64,000 nt of DNA from Cyclina sinensis (GCA_012932295.1 JAAONU010000001.1:24543438-24607437), one strand, 5' to 3'. Positions 1-12,601 are shown, counted from the stretch's first letter. Made by a program: numbers and translations. Notes: a model not told the origin generated them from the letters alone.

Positions 1-91
1 ATTGGTCGTAAACCATTTGGTCTACGGACCGACGGACAGACAGACAAATGCAAAGCAATATACCCCCTCTTCTTTGAAGTGGGGGCATAAT
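1..91 (+). repeat. 3' terminus of a tandem-core repeat element (partial)
   Basis: The stretch has a GACGGACAGACAGAC tract followed by a short stem (CCCCCTC pairing with GGGGG around 62-86) and ends GGGGGCATAA. The same tract-hairpin-GCATAA ending occurs near 25580-25663 and 28665-28717, so this is the right end of an element that begins left of the window. Confidence 0.55.
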
Positions 92-822
92 TAGCGCCAA
101 TTAACATTTTTGTTTGCAGCATGTGCTGTTTATGTTAATAAATTCGTTGATATTGATATTGTGTTTGAATGATTTAAAATATTGAAAAATAAATGTTGCG
201 TACATGACTGTTGTTTTTATTTACATAGTAGTTAACTAGTATAACCATACGAGTATCATAAAATGTGAATTTGGTGAGAATACAGCAGATAAAATCTAGT
301 AGTCAATTTACTATACTAAGTAATAAGTTCCAAAGTAATAATAGTTTACTCAATATCAGTAAAAATAAACATTTCATTTAGGGACTGTATAAATGCAAAC
401 AAGTATAGTGGGGTTTGACAAACATGTGACGCTACGTCACTACAATTTCTACTTTCAGTTTGGATGCACTTAGTAAACAAACAAAATACGGGTACACAAC
501 TGAAAAAAATCTCATCAGTCGGTTTAGTATCTGATTCATACCTATGTTTATCGTTGATTCATTGAATGAAGTACACATGTACAAATAAAGCCGCAGGTAA
601 GCACATGACTTGTCTACAGACGATGTACCAACTACGCCTTTTTTGGGTGCTATTGACTGATTAGGCATATTTAACATTATCTTGGGCACAATTTGTTCGT
701 CGGGACTTGATTTCGTGTGTTAATCCACGAAAATTAATCCCCCATGAATATTAATGATTTCACAATAACTTACAGACTTAACTGAAAACTTTCCAATATT
801 AGTTTTTTAACCAGCTCTTTCG
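92..822. other. AT-rich stretch without a recognisable gene
   Basis: No coding homology, RNA gene or clear repeat boundary was recognised. The open frame on the minus strand here has no family resemblance and is probably chance. Confidence 0.5.
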
Positions 823-1206
823 ATGCCTAAAAGGAAGACATCAGTGGCTGGCACAGTACAGCTTAAGAAAGGGGAACACACTGACAATCAACCATTTAAA
901 AGCAGAAAATGTTTAGCAACACTTAAAGATTATTACCAAGAACTTCAATCATTTCCTGTTCAACATGATTTGGGTCCCATGACATATATGTGTTCAAATT
1001 GTGGTGCGTTAATGTGGAAAAATGAACTACATTCTGGAACTCTTGGAGTAAATGCAAAGTTTTCAACCTGTTATATCCAAGGAAAAGTAAACATTCCAGT
1101 GATATCTAAACCTCCTGAGCAGCTCATTGATTTACTCACAAATGATTCACAGATTGCAAAACAGTTCAGATTACATAAAAGACAGAAAATACTTATCAAA
1201 GAATAA
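823..1206 (+). pseudogene. Helitron replicase/helicase N-terminal fragment
   Basis: A 127-residue open frame with a basic start (MPKRK) and a central zinc-knuckle-like CSNCGALMW segment around residues 58-66. Then come a phenylalanine/cysteine segment (KFSTCYIQGKV), a PPEQLIDLL motif and FRLHKRQ. This order matches the region before the Rep domain in animal Helitron proteins (C..C.A..W, then GKV, PP..L..LL and F...IR.YN). Full proteins exceed 1,000 residues and carry HUH Rep and Pif1-like helicase domains; neither follows here, as the frame stops at 1206 and repeats begin. It is therefore a fragment or truncated insertion. The frame is undamaged, so transcription cannot be excluded. The family call rests on motif order only. 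Confidence 0.62.
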
Positions 1207-1299
1207 TAAAAAATACACCATTTGAAAAGAAAATGAATTCTGCAAAAAATCTAATATAGATCTCTAAAACCATTTAAACAGAACCTCATTGTGCAATAC

Positions 1300-2215
1300 T
1301 AAAACAACATGGATCCAGATGACCCATATCCAAATTTGAGCTAGAAATCATCGAAACAACCTTTCTGACAAATTTCAAGGACATCTGGACTGAAAATGTA
1401 ACCTCTAGAGCATTAACAAGGTTTTTCTACTTTTGGGTTCTGTGACCTAGTTTTTGAACCCAGATAACCCATATTCAAAATTGAGCTAGAAATCATTGAA
1501 ACAATCTTTCTGACAAATTTCCAGGTTATTTGGACTGAAAATGTTACCCCTAGAGTGTAAACAAGGTTTTTCCATATTTGGGCTCTGTGACCTAGTTTTT
1601 GACCCCAGATGACCCATATTCGAATTTGAGCTAGAAATCATTGAAACAACCTTTCAGACAAATTTCCAGAATATTTAGACTGAAAAGTAGCCTCTAGAGT
1701 GTTAATAAGTTTTTTTCTAATTTTGGGCTCTGTGACCTAGTTTTTGATCCCAGATGACCTATATTCGAATTTGAGCTAGAAATCATTAAAACAAGCTTTT
1801 TGACAGATTTCCAGGTTATTTGGACTCAAAATGTTACCTCTAGAGTGTTAACAAGGTTTTTCCATATTTGGTCTCTGTGACCTAGTTTTTGATCCCAGAT
1901 GACCTATATTAAAATCTGAGCTAGAAATCATTGAAACAACCTTTCTGACAAATTTCCAGAATATTTGGCCTGAAAAGTAGCCTCTAAAGTGTTAACAAGT
2001 TTTTTTCTAATTTTGGGCTCTGTGACCTAGGTTTTGATCCCAGATGACCTATATTCGAACTTGAGCTATAAATACTAAAACAAGCTTTCTGACAGATTTC
2101 CAGGTTATTTGGACTCAAAATGTTACCTCTAGAGTGTTAACAAGGTTTTTCCATATTTGGGTTGTGACCTAGTTTTTGATCCCAGATGACCCATATTTAA
2201 ACTTGAGTCAGCATG
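1300..2215 (+). repeat. Tandem-core repeat, ~145-bp unit, about six copies
   Basis: The phrase TTGAGCTAGAAATCA recurs near 1337, 1482, 1627, 1773, 1919 and 2062, giving a period of about 145 bp. Units also share CTCTAGAGTGTTAACAAGG and GGGCTCTGTGACCTAG. The same family appears at 10045-10575 in this orientation and at 46360-47790 inverted. No coding capacity. Confidence 0.85.
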
Positions 2216-2856
2216 CCCATTCGATTTTTAAAAAGTGGGTATCTGTACCCACTGGCTTTGGAAAAAGTGGGTACAGAAATAAAAATCTGGGTACACTGTA
2301 TAAAAACTTAATTAAGGTCACCTAAATTAAATTTATTTTACTACACTTTGTCATCTGCTAGATAGGGATTATACTGCTCTTTTGGCCTCTGTGTGCATTT
2401 TTATCATAGTAAGTAGCCATTTCATGAGTTAACTCTTGACTGAAACTTAAGTTGTAGCCAATTTATCTGCAGAAGCATGGACCAAGGACCAGTTGCTCTT
2501 ATCATATTTCACAGTTGTTAAATGAACTGACAGACATGAAACAAAGAAAGCATTCATGGCGTGACCATGTCCAATCGGTTACCGATGTGTAAGAAAATAT
2601 TGGTTTGTTCATACCATAAGAAAAAAAAAATGACTAGTCACATGACCAGTCAGCTGACAGCACCTTTCTGCATGACTGAAGCAGAATGCAAGTGCCTCGG
2701 TAGTTCCCGGAGTTTGATACGCGTTTCCAATGGTGCATCATTTGCACTGACAGAAAAATCATTATAATGTCGCTTCTTTACACGATTGTTGACAACTTAC
2801 GGTTATTCTGAACTAAAATCCCTTTAAGAGTTTTCTGCTTCACCATTTTATGTTGT
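2216..2856. other. Spacer without a recognised gene
   Basis: It contains a short palindromic stretch around GTGGGTATCTGTACCCAC near 2236. The 68-residue frame at 2561-2767 resembles nothing known and is probably chance. Confidence 0.4.
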
Positions 2857-2859
2857 TTA

Positions 2860-3508
2860 GGTAGCAAACAACAGTTTTTTGTGAAACTGTGGCTTTGTGC
2901 CCTGAGAAAATTAGAGCTGAGAGGTATTTTGTGGAACTAAACCTAGCACTGTTGTTGTAATTACTTCTGAATATTATATTTGACCTTTGGAGAATTTTTG
3001 TGAATGGTTTATGAATATTTTAATGCAAATGTACACTGCTGGTGCAGCTTTACCAAAGAATTGGCAGACATTTTGTGATCATGCTGAATCACAGCTGTTT
3101 GTGCAAGGCGGTTGAAGCAAATTTCAAGGGGTAAACAATAGCAAGAAATTGGCAAGGATGTTACAGGGTGTCCTGGTTATTTTTAAAATACTTTGGGAGT
3201 ACAGGCTGCAGATATGGTGTAAAATGGACACTTTGGTTTTGGTTTACATGATTATTCACATTCAAACTGTTGGGAATTGGGGCTTGGAGAAGCGTGAAAT
3301 TTGTCGCTCTAAGTTCAAATTGCTACTGCTTGATAGTGCATTAAATTAAGCTATAGCATAACTTTCTGGTCTATATTTGTTGTAGCTGTTAATATGCTTA
3401 AAATGTGATATTTGTCTATTTTCAGATTCTTTCTCTTTTTTCAGTACAGAAGTTTGGGTAGAGAGCCGTGTGTCGGACTGAGAGCACTAAAAACTGTTGT
3501 TTGCCACC
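2860..3508. mobile_element. PIF/Harbinger-type MITE, copy 1 (649 bp)
   Basis: Inverted ends begin GGTAGCAAACAACAGTTTTT on the left and read the same (GGTGGCAAAC...) from the right. TTA flanks both sides at 2857-2859 and 3509-3511. A 3-bp TWA duplication is the PIF/Harbinger signature. There is no transposase frame. It is about 90% or more identical to the copy at 9246-9815 but carries roughly 90 extra bases near 3331-3424. Confidence 0.8.
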
Positions 3509-3511
3509 TTA

Positions 3512-3829
3512 AGGTTAGAGCCAATTTTGAAAAATAGATTTTAGTCTTCCATACATGGTTTTAATGTAGATAAATGTTTATATACACCAAAGTAAGTAGA
3601 AAAGGTTACAAAATTACAATATGTTCATGTCAACATTATTCAGGGGAGGTAATTCAAAAAGTAAACAAGAATCACTGCAAGCGGGGGCCATGCTCGACCT
3701 TTTCCTATTTCCAAAGGCAAACACATCTGAGGAAGCACACTGTGGTGAAGGGATTTCAAATGAAACATCATTTGGAAATATAATTATACATAACAAAGTT
3801 ATGGCCAATTTTAGCAACATTCAGAAATT
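3512..3829. other. Spacer before tandem repeat
   Basis: Overlapping short open frames exist on both strands, none with recognisable motifs. No gene is supported. Confidence 0.4.
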
Positions 3830-6445
3830 TGACCTTAAGGTCAAGGTCAAGTTCAGTTTAACCTTCTTCGGAGGTATTGTCTAAAAGATAGTTATGTCGA
3901 AGCATGAAGACACTACATCCATTAACAACAAAGATATAGCCAAGTTTAGTAATGTCAAGGTCATTTAAAGCTCAAGGTAATGCCTGAATTGTTCAACACG
4001 TTTGTTTTATTCTCAGTGTTGTTTCGTCCCTGTATAGATCAAATCCGTCCATAAATAACAAAAGTATGGCTATTTTAGCAAAATGCAATAATTCAAACTT
4101 GACTGTAAAGGTCATTTAAAGGTCAAGGTCATAATTGAATAATTTAACATGTAGGTTTTGTCATGAGTGTTGTTTTGTCCAAGTATTAATAAAAAAGAAC
4201 TAAAAATGACATTTATGCCAATATTAGCAAAATTCAATAACTTGAGCTTGATGGTCAGGGTCATTTGAAGGTCAAGGTCACAGTTGAATGATTCAATGTG
4301 TAAGTTTTGTCATAAGTGTTGTTTTGTCCCAGTACAAATCAAGTCAAACCATAAATAACAAAAAAATGGCTATCTTAAGCAACTTAAAGAACTTAAATGT
4401 CATGGTCATCTAAAGGTCATTATTTTATCAAAGTATAAATCAAATCATAAATAAACAACAGTTTTGACAATTTATGCAAAATACAGTAATTGGACCTTGA
4501 CTGTCAAGGTCATTTTAGGGTAAATGTAATAACTGAATTATTCAACATGTAAGTTTTGTCAAAAGTGTTGTTTTGTCCAAGTATGAATCAAGTCTAACCA
4601 TAAATTACACAGTTATGACCAATCTTAGCAAAATTCAATAATTTGAATTTTGCTAGTCAAGGTCATTTTTTAGGTCAAGGTCAAACTTGAATCAAAATGT
4701 CGGATTTGTCAAAAGTATTCTTTTGTACAAGTATAAATCAAATCCATCAATAAATGACAAAGTTATGACAATTTAAGCAAAATTCAAACATCTGACCTTG
4801 ACGGTCAATGTCATTTTTAGGTCATGGTCACACCTGAGTTATTCAACATGTTGGTTTTGTCACAAGTGTTCTTTTGTCCAAGTATGAATCAATTCCAACA
4901 ATAAATGACAAAGTTATGGCAAACTGTAGCAAAATTCAATAATTTGACCTTGAAGGTCAAGGTCATTTTAACGTAAAATTGATACATGAAAGAATCATAA
5001 TGTCGGATTTATCATTATATAAAAGTTGTTTTGTCCAAGTATGAGTAAATCCAACAAAAGCTATGACAATTTGAGCTAAATTCAATAATTTGACCTTGAC
5101 GGTCATGGTGGTAAAAGTCACACTTGAATAATTTATCATGTCGGCTTTGTCATAAGTGTTTTTTTTTTTTCCAAGTATTATTTACATCCAACCACAAATA
5201 ACAAAATAATGGCCAGGTTTAGCAAATTCAAAAATCTGACCTTGACCGTAAAGGTCATTTAAAGGTCAAGGTCATAACTGAGTTATTCAATATGTCGGTT
5301 TTGTCATTACTGTTGTTTTGTCCAAGTATGAAACAAAACCAACCATAAACAACAAAGTTATGACAATTTAAGCAAAATTTAATTATTTGACCTTGATGGT
5401 CATTGTAATTTTAAGGTTAAGGTCAAACTTGAATAATTCATCTTGTTGGCTTTGTCATAATAGTTGTTTTTTCCAAGTCTGATTCAAATCCAACAATAAA
5501 TAACAAATTTATGGCCAGTTTTAACAATATTCAAAAATATGACCTTGACTGTCAAGGTCATTAAAAGGTCAAGGTCAAACTTGAAATAATCATGATGTTG
5601 GATTTGTCATAAGTGTTGTTTAGTCCAAATATGAATCAAATCTATAAATAAATGAGAAAGTTACGACAATTTAAGCAAAATTCAATCATCTGACCTTGAT
5701 GGTCAGGGTCATTTTAAGGTCATGTTCATATCTGAGTTATTCAACATGTCGATTTTATCATAAGTATTGTTTTGTCCAAGTATAAATCAAATCCAACCAT
5801 TAATACTAAAGTTATGGACAACTTTAGCAAAATTTAATTATTTGACCTTGAAGATGAAGGTCATTTATGAGTCAAGGTCAAGTTGAGTCTAGTTCACTTG
5901 AAGATCTTGTCCAAAGGGTTGTTGTGTCCAAGTATGAAGACAATCCACCTATTAATAATTAAGTTATGGACAATTTTAGCAAAATTTAATTATTTGACCT
6001 TGAAGGTGAAGGTCATTTATGAGTCAAGGTCAAGTTTAGTCCAGACTTCTTGAAGATCTTGTCCAAAGGGTTGTTGTGCCCAAGCATGAAGAGAATCCAC
6101 CTACTAATAATAAAGTTATGGCCAATTTTAGCAAAATTCAATATTTTGACCTTGAAGGTGAAGGTCATTTATGAGTCAAGGTCAAGTTTAGTCTGGTCTA
6201 CTTGAAGATCCTGTCCAAAGGGTTGTTGTGTCCAAGCATGAAGAGAATCCACCTACTAATAATAAAGTTATGGCCAATTTTAGCAAAATGCAATATTTTG
6301 ACCTTGAATTTGAAGGTCATTTAAGAGTCAAGGTCAAGTTTATTCTCATCATCTTGAAGGTCTTGTCCAAAGGGTTGTTGTGTCCAAGTATGAAGATAAT
6401 CCATTAAGGAATAAAAAAATTATGATCAATGTTAAAGTTTTCGGA
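3830..6445 (+). repeat. Tandem-core repeat (~150-bp unit), dense in TCAAGGTCA sites
   Basis: About 16-17 diverged units. Each holds TTTTGTCCAAGTATGAATCA, AAAGTTATGGC, TTAGCAAAATTCAATAA and TTTGACCTTGA...GGTCATTT...GGTCAAGGTCA. Four right-hand units (about 5850-6400) share AAGGGTTGTTGTGTCCAAG and form a younger subgroup. No coding sequence. Confidence 0.85.
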
Positions 6446-6512
6446 CAGGAATGGGAACGGCAACGGCGAAGGCTATGGCAATGGCAACGGCAACAACACC
6501 ATGACTCTAGCA
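6440..6512 (+). repeat. GGCAAC-type hexamer tract closing the tandem-core element
   Basis: Short run of (A/T)GGCAACGGC-like hexamers following TTTTCGGACAGG, directly after the last core unit. Probably the tail of the 3830-6445 element. Confidence 0.5.
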
Positions 6513-6560
6513 ATAACTCGATTTTTTTTTATACTGTTCAATATAAATAATTTTAAGAAT

Positions 6561-8343
6561 TTACACCATAATTGTGATCTTCAGTAGCAGTAGAGGGGTG
6601 CGCGTAGAGTTTGGCTCGTAATACATTTCCTTGCAAAATATCTGTACTGCAAAATATCTTTGATCAGAAGCTTTGCGCCTGGAGTGGTACTTGCTTTTTT
6701 TATCCAAGCGCTTCAAGTGGCTGTACATTTTTGAATTTTTACCGACACTTACACCAACAGCCTTTACCAGTTTGACTGTTGCTACACCCATGCAAAGAGT
6801 CCTAGAGTGCATAGCTGAGTGGCAAAGGGCAGGGAAATTCCTGGTCCAGCATGAAAATTTTGGTGCATAACTGAATATGGTTGAGTGTAATCTCTCATAC
6901 CTATTTGTATTGAACAGTTTGGAAACTGAACTGATTGTGTTTACATCAAAAGTTTTTAAAATAGTCTCTTGCAAAGCTCTTTGATCTTCTGTATGAAGCC
7001 TCAAGTGCTGTCCGTATGGGAAGTGCCTCATGCTATACTTTCCTAGCTCAGCCATGTAACATTGGCACACTGTGGATTTCTTTTAACACACACGATGGTC
7101 ATTGCTAAAACAAGGTATTATATTTTCTAAAGCCAAAAATGCTTTTTCTATGAAATCGTTGTCATGATACTTGATTGTTTGAATGTTTGTCAACTCCATT
7201 CAAGCTCTTGACCTTACTGCACCGGCCAGTATTTTTGAGAATGAAACCTTATCTTGGCCTGTGGGCAGTTTCGAATGGAGTTTTGTGTTGGGAACATTTT
7301 TCTGAAGTGCTCTTAGCTTATGAATGGAACAAACATGGTGGCGTATTGGAATGTTTTTGTCTTTGCAGTAGTCTTTCATAGCCTTCGAAAGCTGTGAACT
7401 TGCATCTGTAGTTATAGATTTTACTTGTACTATTTTTGAGTTATTGATTTTATCCAGATTTGCATGTAAGAGAGCTCTTTCAGCAGATGCAATAGATCGA
7501 TGAGGTGAATAATTTTTGGAGCAGTTTTCATGTCTGCATGCTTTTACTTACAAAATTTGTTTGCTGTTGACTGAGCTAGGAAAAGGCATTTGCTTGTATT
7601 ATGTTCGATGACAGCTTGGACGCTCTGCTGTGATTTTTCGGAGCCACTCTGTGGTCGACAAGGGAAAGCGTTGTCGGCTTGAACATCCACACAATTATCC
7701 CTGCCTGACAAATGCATGACCTTTTTAACATACTGTTGATTGCTGATCATTTGGCCCTCATTCAATTCTGTAACGACATCAGAAGTGCGGTTGAATTTCT
7801 TTTGCAGGGTGGTATTACTTGGCACATGTATATTTAATGATGACAAGGCAAAGGTAATATCTTCAAGTCCGCAGCGTGACTTCAGTGGGGACAAAACCAT
7901 CAGCTCATTTAGTTACAAGGAGGTGGTCCTCTTGAGCTGGCTTTCTGCCTCTGCATGCGTCTTGATAGGTCAACATGTTCAGTTTTGAAATGGCAGCTCC
8001 TGCTCTCAACTGACACTTTAACAAATAGACGTAGTCTCTGTTCACTATGAATCCGTGTTTTGGCATTTTTGCAGCTCTGCAGATGAACCTCGGTCAGTAG
8101 TTTATTCAAACATTGAATATGTACAATTAAGTTCTCATCAAGCTCACAAATTTCACTGTTTTCTTCTGGTTCAGGTCTAGGTCTGAGTTTGTATGGTAGG
8201 GTGTCTGGTGTTTGTTCTGAGACTAAGTGTTCAACATCTTCAGCTTCATTTTGACTTAGACGTGAAAACACCTGTTCAGGTTCAGTTTCAGTTTCGCTCT
8301 GTAAGCTTGAGTCTCTCTTTTCTCTCAAGTTTCTTTTGTCCAC
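6561..8343 (-). pseudogene. Mutator/Kolobok-like DDE transposase, broken
   Basis: Three minus-strand frames read in order as one ~590-residue protein. The first, 8343-7909, has an acidic N-terminus and LRPRPEPEE. The second, 7900-7544, has LNIHVPSNTTLQKKFNRTSDVV, shown here only as family-type spacing, then VDVQADNAF. The third, 7550-6561, has KSITTDASSQL, a candidate catalytic aspartate, and near its end FNTNRYERLHS followed by a basic tail. The order matches a transposase-like family I associate with cnidarian and mollusc genomes, with a T-N-K-C-E-type motif near the C-terminus. Breaks are a frameshift near 7905, another near 7545, TGA at 7200-7202 and TAA at 7083-7085. No host gene neighbours it, and terminal repeats were not found. 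The superfamily name is uncertain; a degenerate transposase is much safer. Confidence 0.6.
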
Positions 8344-9242
8344 ATTTAAAGTAAGTTTTTGCTTTACCTTGGCTGTGTTTATAGCTAGGTTTATACCAAC
8401 TGTTTTTTCTGGTCCTTCCCATGGTTAAATCCAAAAGCACAAAAATACTAACTAAATTTTTAATTTGTGCAAGAAAATAATCCAGTAGAAAGCAACAGTT
8501 TTTTTATAAAGAAAGCTTTATATCTCAAAGAAACATCATCACCATATCTTGAATTTTTGCTAAAGAGGGACTTATTCCTGCAGTTTTGTCAAGTGTATAT
8601 GGCTTATCAGGGATGTAAGAGATAGTACCTTACATGTGTTTGTGTCCAGTATCATGAGTCAGAAAAGCTAAGGTTATTTATTTATTATAATTGAAGTTGT
8701 CTCCCTTATCCCATTTAATAGTTTCATCTGTCACTTTCAAGAAGTCATGAAAGGGCTTTATGTAGGGGCAAAGGACATGATAAATTTCCAGGAATGTCCA
8801 ATTTATTATTTCTTATTTTCTTATAAAGAGACTGTACAAAATGAAGTAACACAAGAAATGCACACGTGTGAAATAGCTGAAAATTCTGTGAATTTTGTTG
8901 CAATTTGGGGCCCGATAGGATATTTTGGTTGCTTGAGCAGTACCAATTAAGTTATTTTCTCTTTTTTAGTCTTTCTATTTCATCGGTGACACAGTTTCAA
9001 CCAGTGTTTTAAGCGGTTAAGTTTCAAGACATGAATCATAGCGCATCGGTTGGACTCTGGTCCTATAAGCATTTTTCTGTTAAAATTAGACAAAAAATCC
9101 TGGAAATTGTACATGTCTTTCAGTGCAGGCAAAACAATAACTAATGGTATATAATCAATAAAATTTTATTTTTTGCATATATAAGTCTGTATTTCAAGAA
9201 ATGATTGAAATCTGTACACTATGCAAAGGCTTTCTCTTGCCT
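8344..9242. other. Spacer without a recognised gene
   Basis: AT-rich sequence between the transposase remnant and the second MITE. The open frame at 8747-8950 has no recognisable motif. Confidence 0.45.
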
Positions 9243-9245
9243 TTA

Positions 9246-9815
9246 GGTAGCAAACAACAGTTTTTTGCGAAACTGTGGCTTTGTGCCCTGAGAAAATTAG
9301 AGCCGAGAGGTATTTTGTGGAACTAAACCTAGCACTGTTGTTGTAATTACTTCTGAATATTATATTTGACCTTCGGAGAATTTTTGTGAATGGTTTATGA
9401 ATATTTTAATGCAAATGTACACTGCTGGTGCAGCTTTACCAAAGAATTGGCAGACATTTTGTGATCATGCTGACTCACAGCTGTTTGTGCAAGGTGGATT
9501 GAAGCAAATTTCAAGGGGGTTAACACATAGCAAGAAATAGCAAGAAATTGGCAAGGATGGTACAGGGTGTCCTGGTTATTTTTAAAATACTGTGGGAGTA
9601 CAGGCTGCAGATATGGTGTAAGATGGACACTTTGGTTTTGGTTTACATTGTTATTCACTGTCAAAATGTTGGGAATTGTGGCTCGGAGAAGCGTGAAATT
9701 TGTCGCTCTAAGTTCAAATTGCTATTGCTCAGATTCTTTCACTTTTTTCGGTACAGAAGTTTGGGTAGAGAGTCGTGTGTCGGACTGAGAGCACTTAAAA
9801 CTGTTGTTTGCCACC
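9246..9815. mobile_element. PIF/Harbinger-type MITE, copy 2 (570 bp)
   Basis: Same inverted ends as the copy at 2860-3508, flanked by TTA at 9243-9245 and 9816-9818. It lacks the ~90-bp segment of copy 1 (here GCTCAGATTC near 9727 runs straight through) and has a 10-bp AGCAAGAAAT duplication near 9531-9549. Confidence 0.8.
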
Positions 9816-10044
9816 TTATGTGACGCAGAATAGGTCTAGATCGTGGAGATTTTTGGCGCAGGGCACTTACTGATTTTCAGTTCAAACGCAAGCGTTTCCT
9901 ACGCTTAAGGTTATCAACCACCAATTCCTGCGCTGATTTTGTTTATTCCCCGGCCGAGAAAAATGTGCGTACATGGAAAAATGTGCGTGTACATCTTATT
10001 TTCTGTGTGAAAAATGCAGGATTCTGTGTGACTGGGCTGCTGTT

Positions 10045-10575
10045 AATGAGCTAGATATCATCAAAGCAACCTTTCTGACAAATTTCCGGGATATTTGAAC
10101 TGAAAATGTTACCTCTACAGTGTTAACAAGGTTTTTCTATTTTTGGGCTCTGTGACCTAGTTTCTGAACCCAGATGACCTATATTCAAATTTATGCTTGA
10201 AATCGTAGAAGCAAACCTTTCTGACAAATTTCCAGATTATTTGGATTGAAAATATTACCTCTAGAGTGTTAACAAGGTTTTTCAATATTTGGGCTCTGTG
10301 ACCTAGTTTTTGACCTAGATGACCCATATTCAAACTTGAGCTAGAAATCATTGAAACAACCTTTCAGACAAATTTCCAGGATATTTGGACTGAAAAAAGT
10401 AGCTTCTAGAGTGTTAACAAGGTTTTTCTATATTTGGGCTCTGTGACCAAGTTTTTCAATCCAGATAACCCATGTTCGAACTCCTCCTAGAAGTTAATGC
10501 GACAAACATCCTGACTAAGTTTCATGTCAATTGAGGCAAAAAATATGACCACTAGAGTGTTAACAAACTAATTAA
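10045..10575 (+). repeat. Tandem-core repeat, ~145-bp unit, about 3.5 copies
   Basis: Same unit as 1300-2215 (GAGCTAGAAATCATTGAAAC, CTCTAGAGTGTTAACAAGG, CTGTGACCTAG). The last unit is diverged and ends with TGTTAACAAACTAATTAAGGACAAGTGAGCT-like sequence, the usual element edge. The left edge abuts unrelated sequence near 10040. Confidence 0.8.
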
Positions 10576-12601
10576 GGACAAGTGAGCTAAAAATAACTCT
10601 ACTGAACAGTATTCAGACCCAAAATAAGTCTGCATTGACCTGCATTCTATGATAAGGCACTTTCTTGGTGTTCATGTTAACAGGAAGCTATGTATGACAC
10701 CAGAATTGCTGCGTAAAATGTCAAAAATGTAAAATCAAAAGATGCTACAGTCTTGGCTATTAGTGATCGCATGCTTTGGGTCTTTTATGTAAAAGTAATA
10801 CAATGCCAGATACATTTACTGCTGACAAACTCCTACCCAGTTTGGCTGCATTCTTATTTATTAGATGGAACATAGTTAAGCAATTTAACATATAAACTTT
10901 TGAAGTCCCTATAGCACGCCTGCAAGATAATATGCTCTGCTCTGTCTAGGCTATTTTTTAAAAGCTTTCAGTTCACCTCTAAAGGCAGTCCAGATGGGAC
11001 TGCCTTCATTCTTATGCTAAATGGTCAGTTGAAAGCTAGGACCAGTGACATTTTTATGGGCAGAGATTGCAAGTGCCTAACACTTGCAAGGGTTAACCGT
11101 GATGAATCAGATGACCATAGCTACATAATTAATGCACCAAACAGTCTCACAAATAACCATTCTTTTTTATGTGCACTTATATAGATATTTTTAGTTTGGA
11201 GATGTAGTTAGATACTGTAGCATTAAAGCTCTCCATACCCACTCTTACCTGTTGTTGCTCATTTGTTCAACTACATATGACTGCAGTACTTGCTCTCTTT
11301 AAGACAACATGGTTTCAACTACTGCTCATCTTGATTATTCCACAGAAGTTCAACTTTACACAACCTCAACTATCATCTACTTTCAAGCCTTAAATGAAAG
11401 GTGATGCTGGGTTCAAAGAAAGACATTTGGCAATGTTAAGTTAATTCAGTGCCTTGATTATGTGAAAACAGTTAGTTTACAAGTGATGGCACCTGGTAAA
11501 CATATTGTACAAACTAAACAGAAAACAACCTTATCAACATAATGGACACTGTCAAGACTTAACTGCAAAAGTCTGAAACATTTAGCATTTACAAGTCTGT
11601 GAAATTATTGACAACAAAATAGAGTATTGGTAAGATGCTTCACAATGTGTATTGCTTGTATTGTAAAAATATAATTTGTTCATAAATGGTAGCCTTAATA
11701 AGGAATGTAGGCATTATTAATTATGTAACTAACAAAAAACTCAGTAACACAAAGAAAATAAATATTAAATATGCACAACCTCACTAAAGACACAAACTGA
11801 CCTGTACCAACAAGTGCTAAATCTTAGAATAAAGAGATACATAATATATTCCTCCTTTAAATGCACTGAAACCAGGCAGTTTCAAGTAAAGCGTAGCTAA
11901 TTAATCTAGATATAGATGTTTCATTCATTCATTCATTCATTCAAAGTTGTTCAGAATATACATAAAATACCATCAGATTCATCAAGTATAAAATGATGCT
12001 TTGCACCATTACAGAAACACTGGTGAATTAATGAGCATTAATAAGAAAAAAATAAAAATATTTGCACACCAAACAATAATTGCACAACCCCAAGAAAAAA
12101 AGGTCAAATTAATGATCTGGACGCTAGCATCATTTTATACTTATTAGTATTTTAGAACAAAGTACACAATTGTTTGAACTCAAGAGAACCAAATTAAGGG
12201 GCAAAGGACAGAGAAGAACTCTCTTTATCCTTAGGTACACTGCTTGTATATCACAGTGAAGGCACAATGAATACATCATGGCTACACCCGTCAGTTTTTG
12301 AAGAATCCAGGTACGTTTTATAGAAATACTCTATTAAAAATTTCACATACACACACTTTGACACACATGTAACTGATAAAACTGTCATGGCTTGCAAGAA
12401 AAGTATTTGTGGCCATCCATTCTTATTAAATAACAATAACTGTATCATGTTAATAATTCTCTCATCACTCAAGCACATGCACTTTATAGCAGAAATACTG
12501 CTAAATGTTTGCTCATTAAACCATCAAACATTTGAACAGAACTGCATGTAGATGAAATGCTTCTTGTACAAGCCTGTTATGTTGACCTCTGACCTCCTGC
12601 A
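10576..12601 (-). other. Gene-free stretch downstream of the 12.6-kb gene; may include its 3' UTR
   Basis: No coding or RNA gene is recognised. It includes an (ATTC)n microsatellite at about 11917-11943. Because the neighbouring minus-strand gene stops at 12602, the right part probably contains its 3' untranslated region, but its end cannot be placed. Confidence 0.45.

Noticed and set aside
3149..9823. Similar 66- and 91-residue frames at 3149 and 9548
   Set aside because: They lie in MITE copies and have no family signature; similarity comes from the shared non-coding element.
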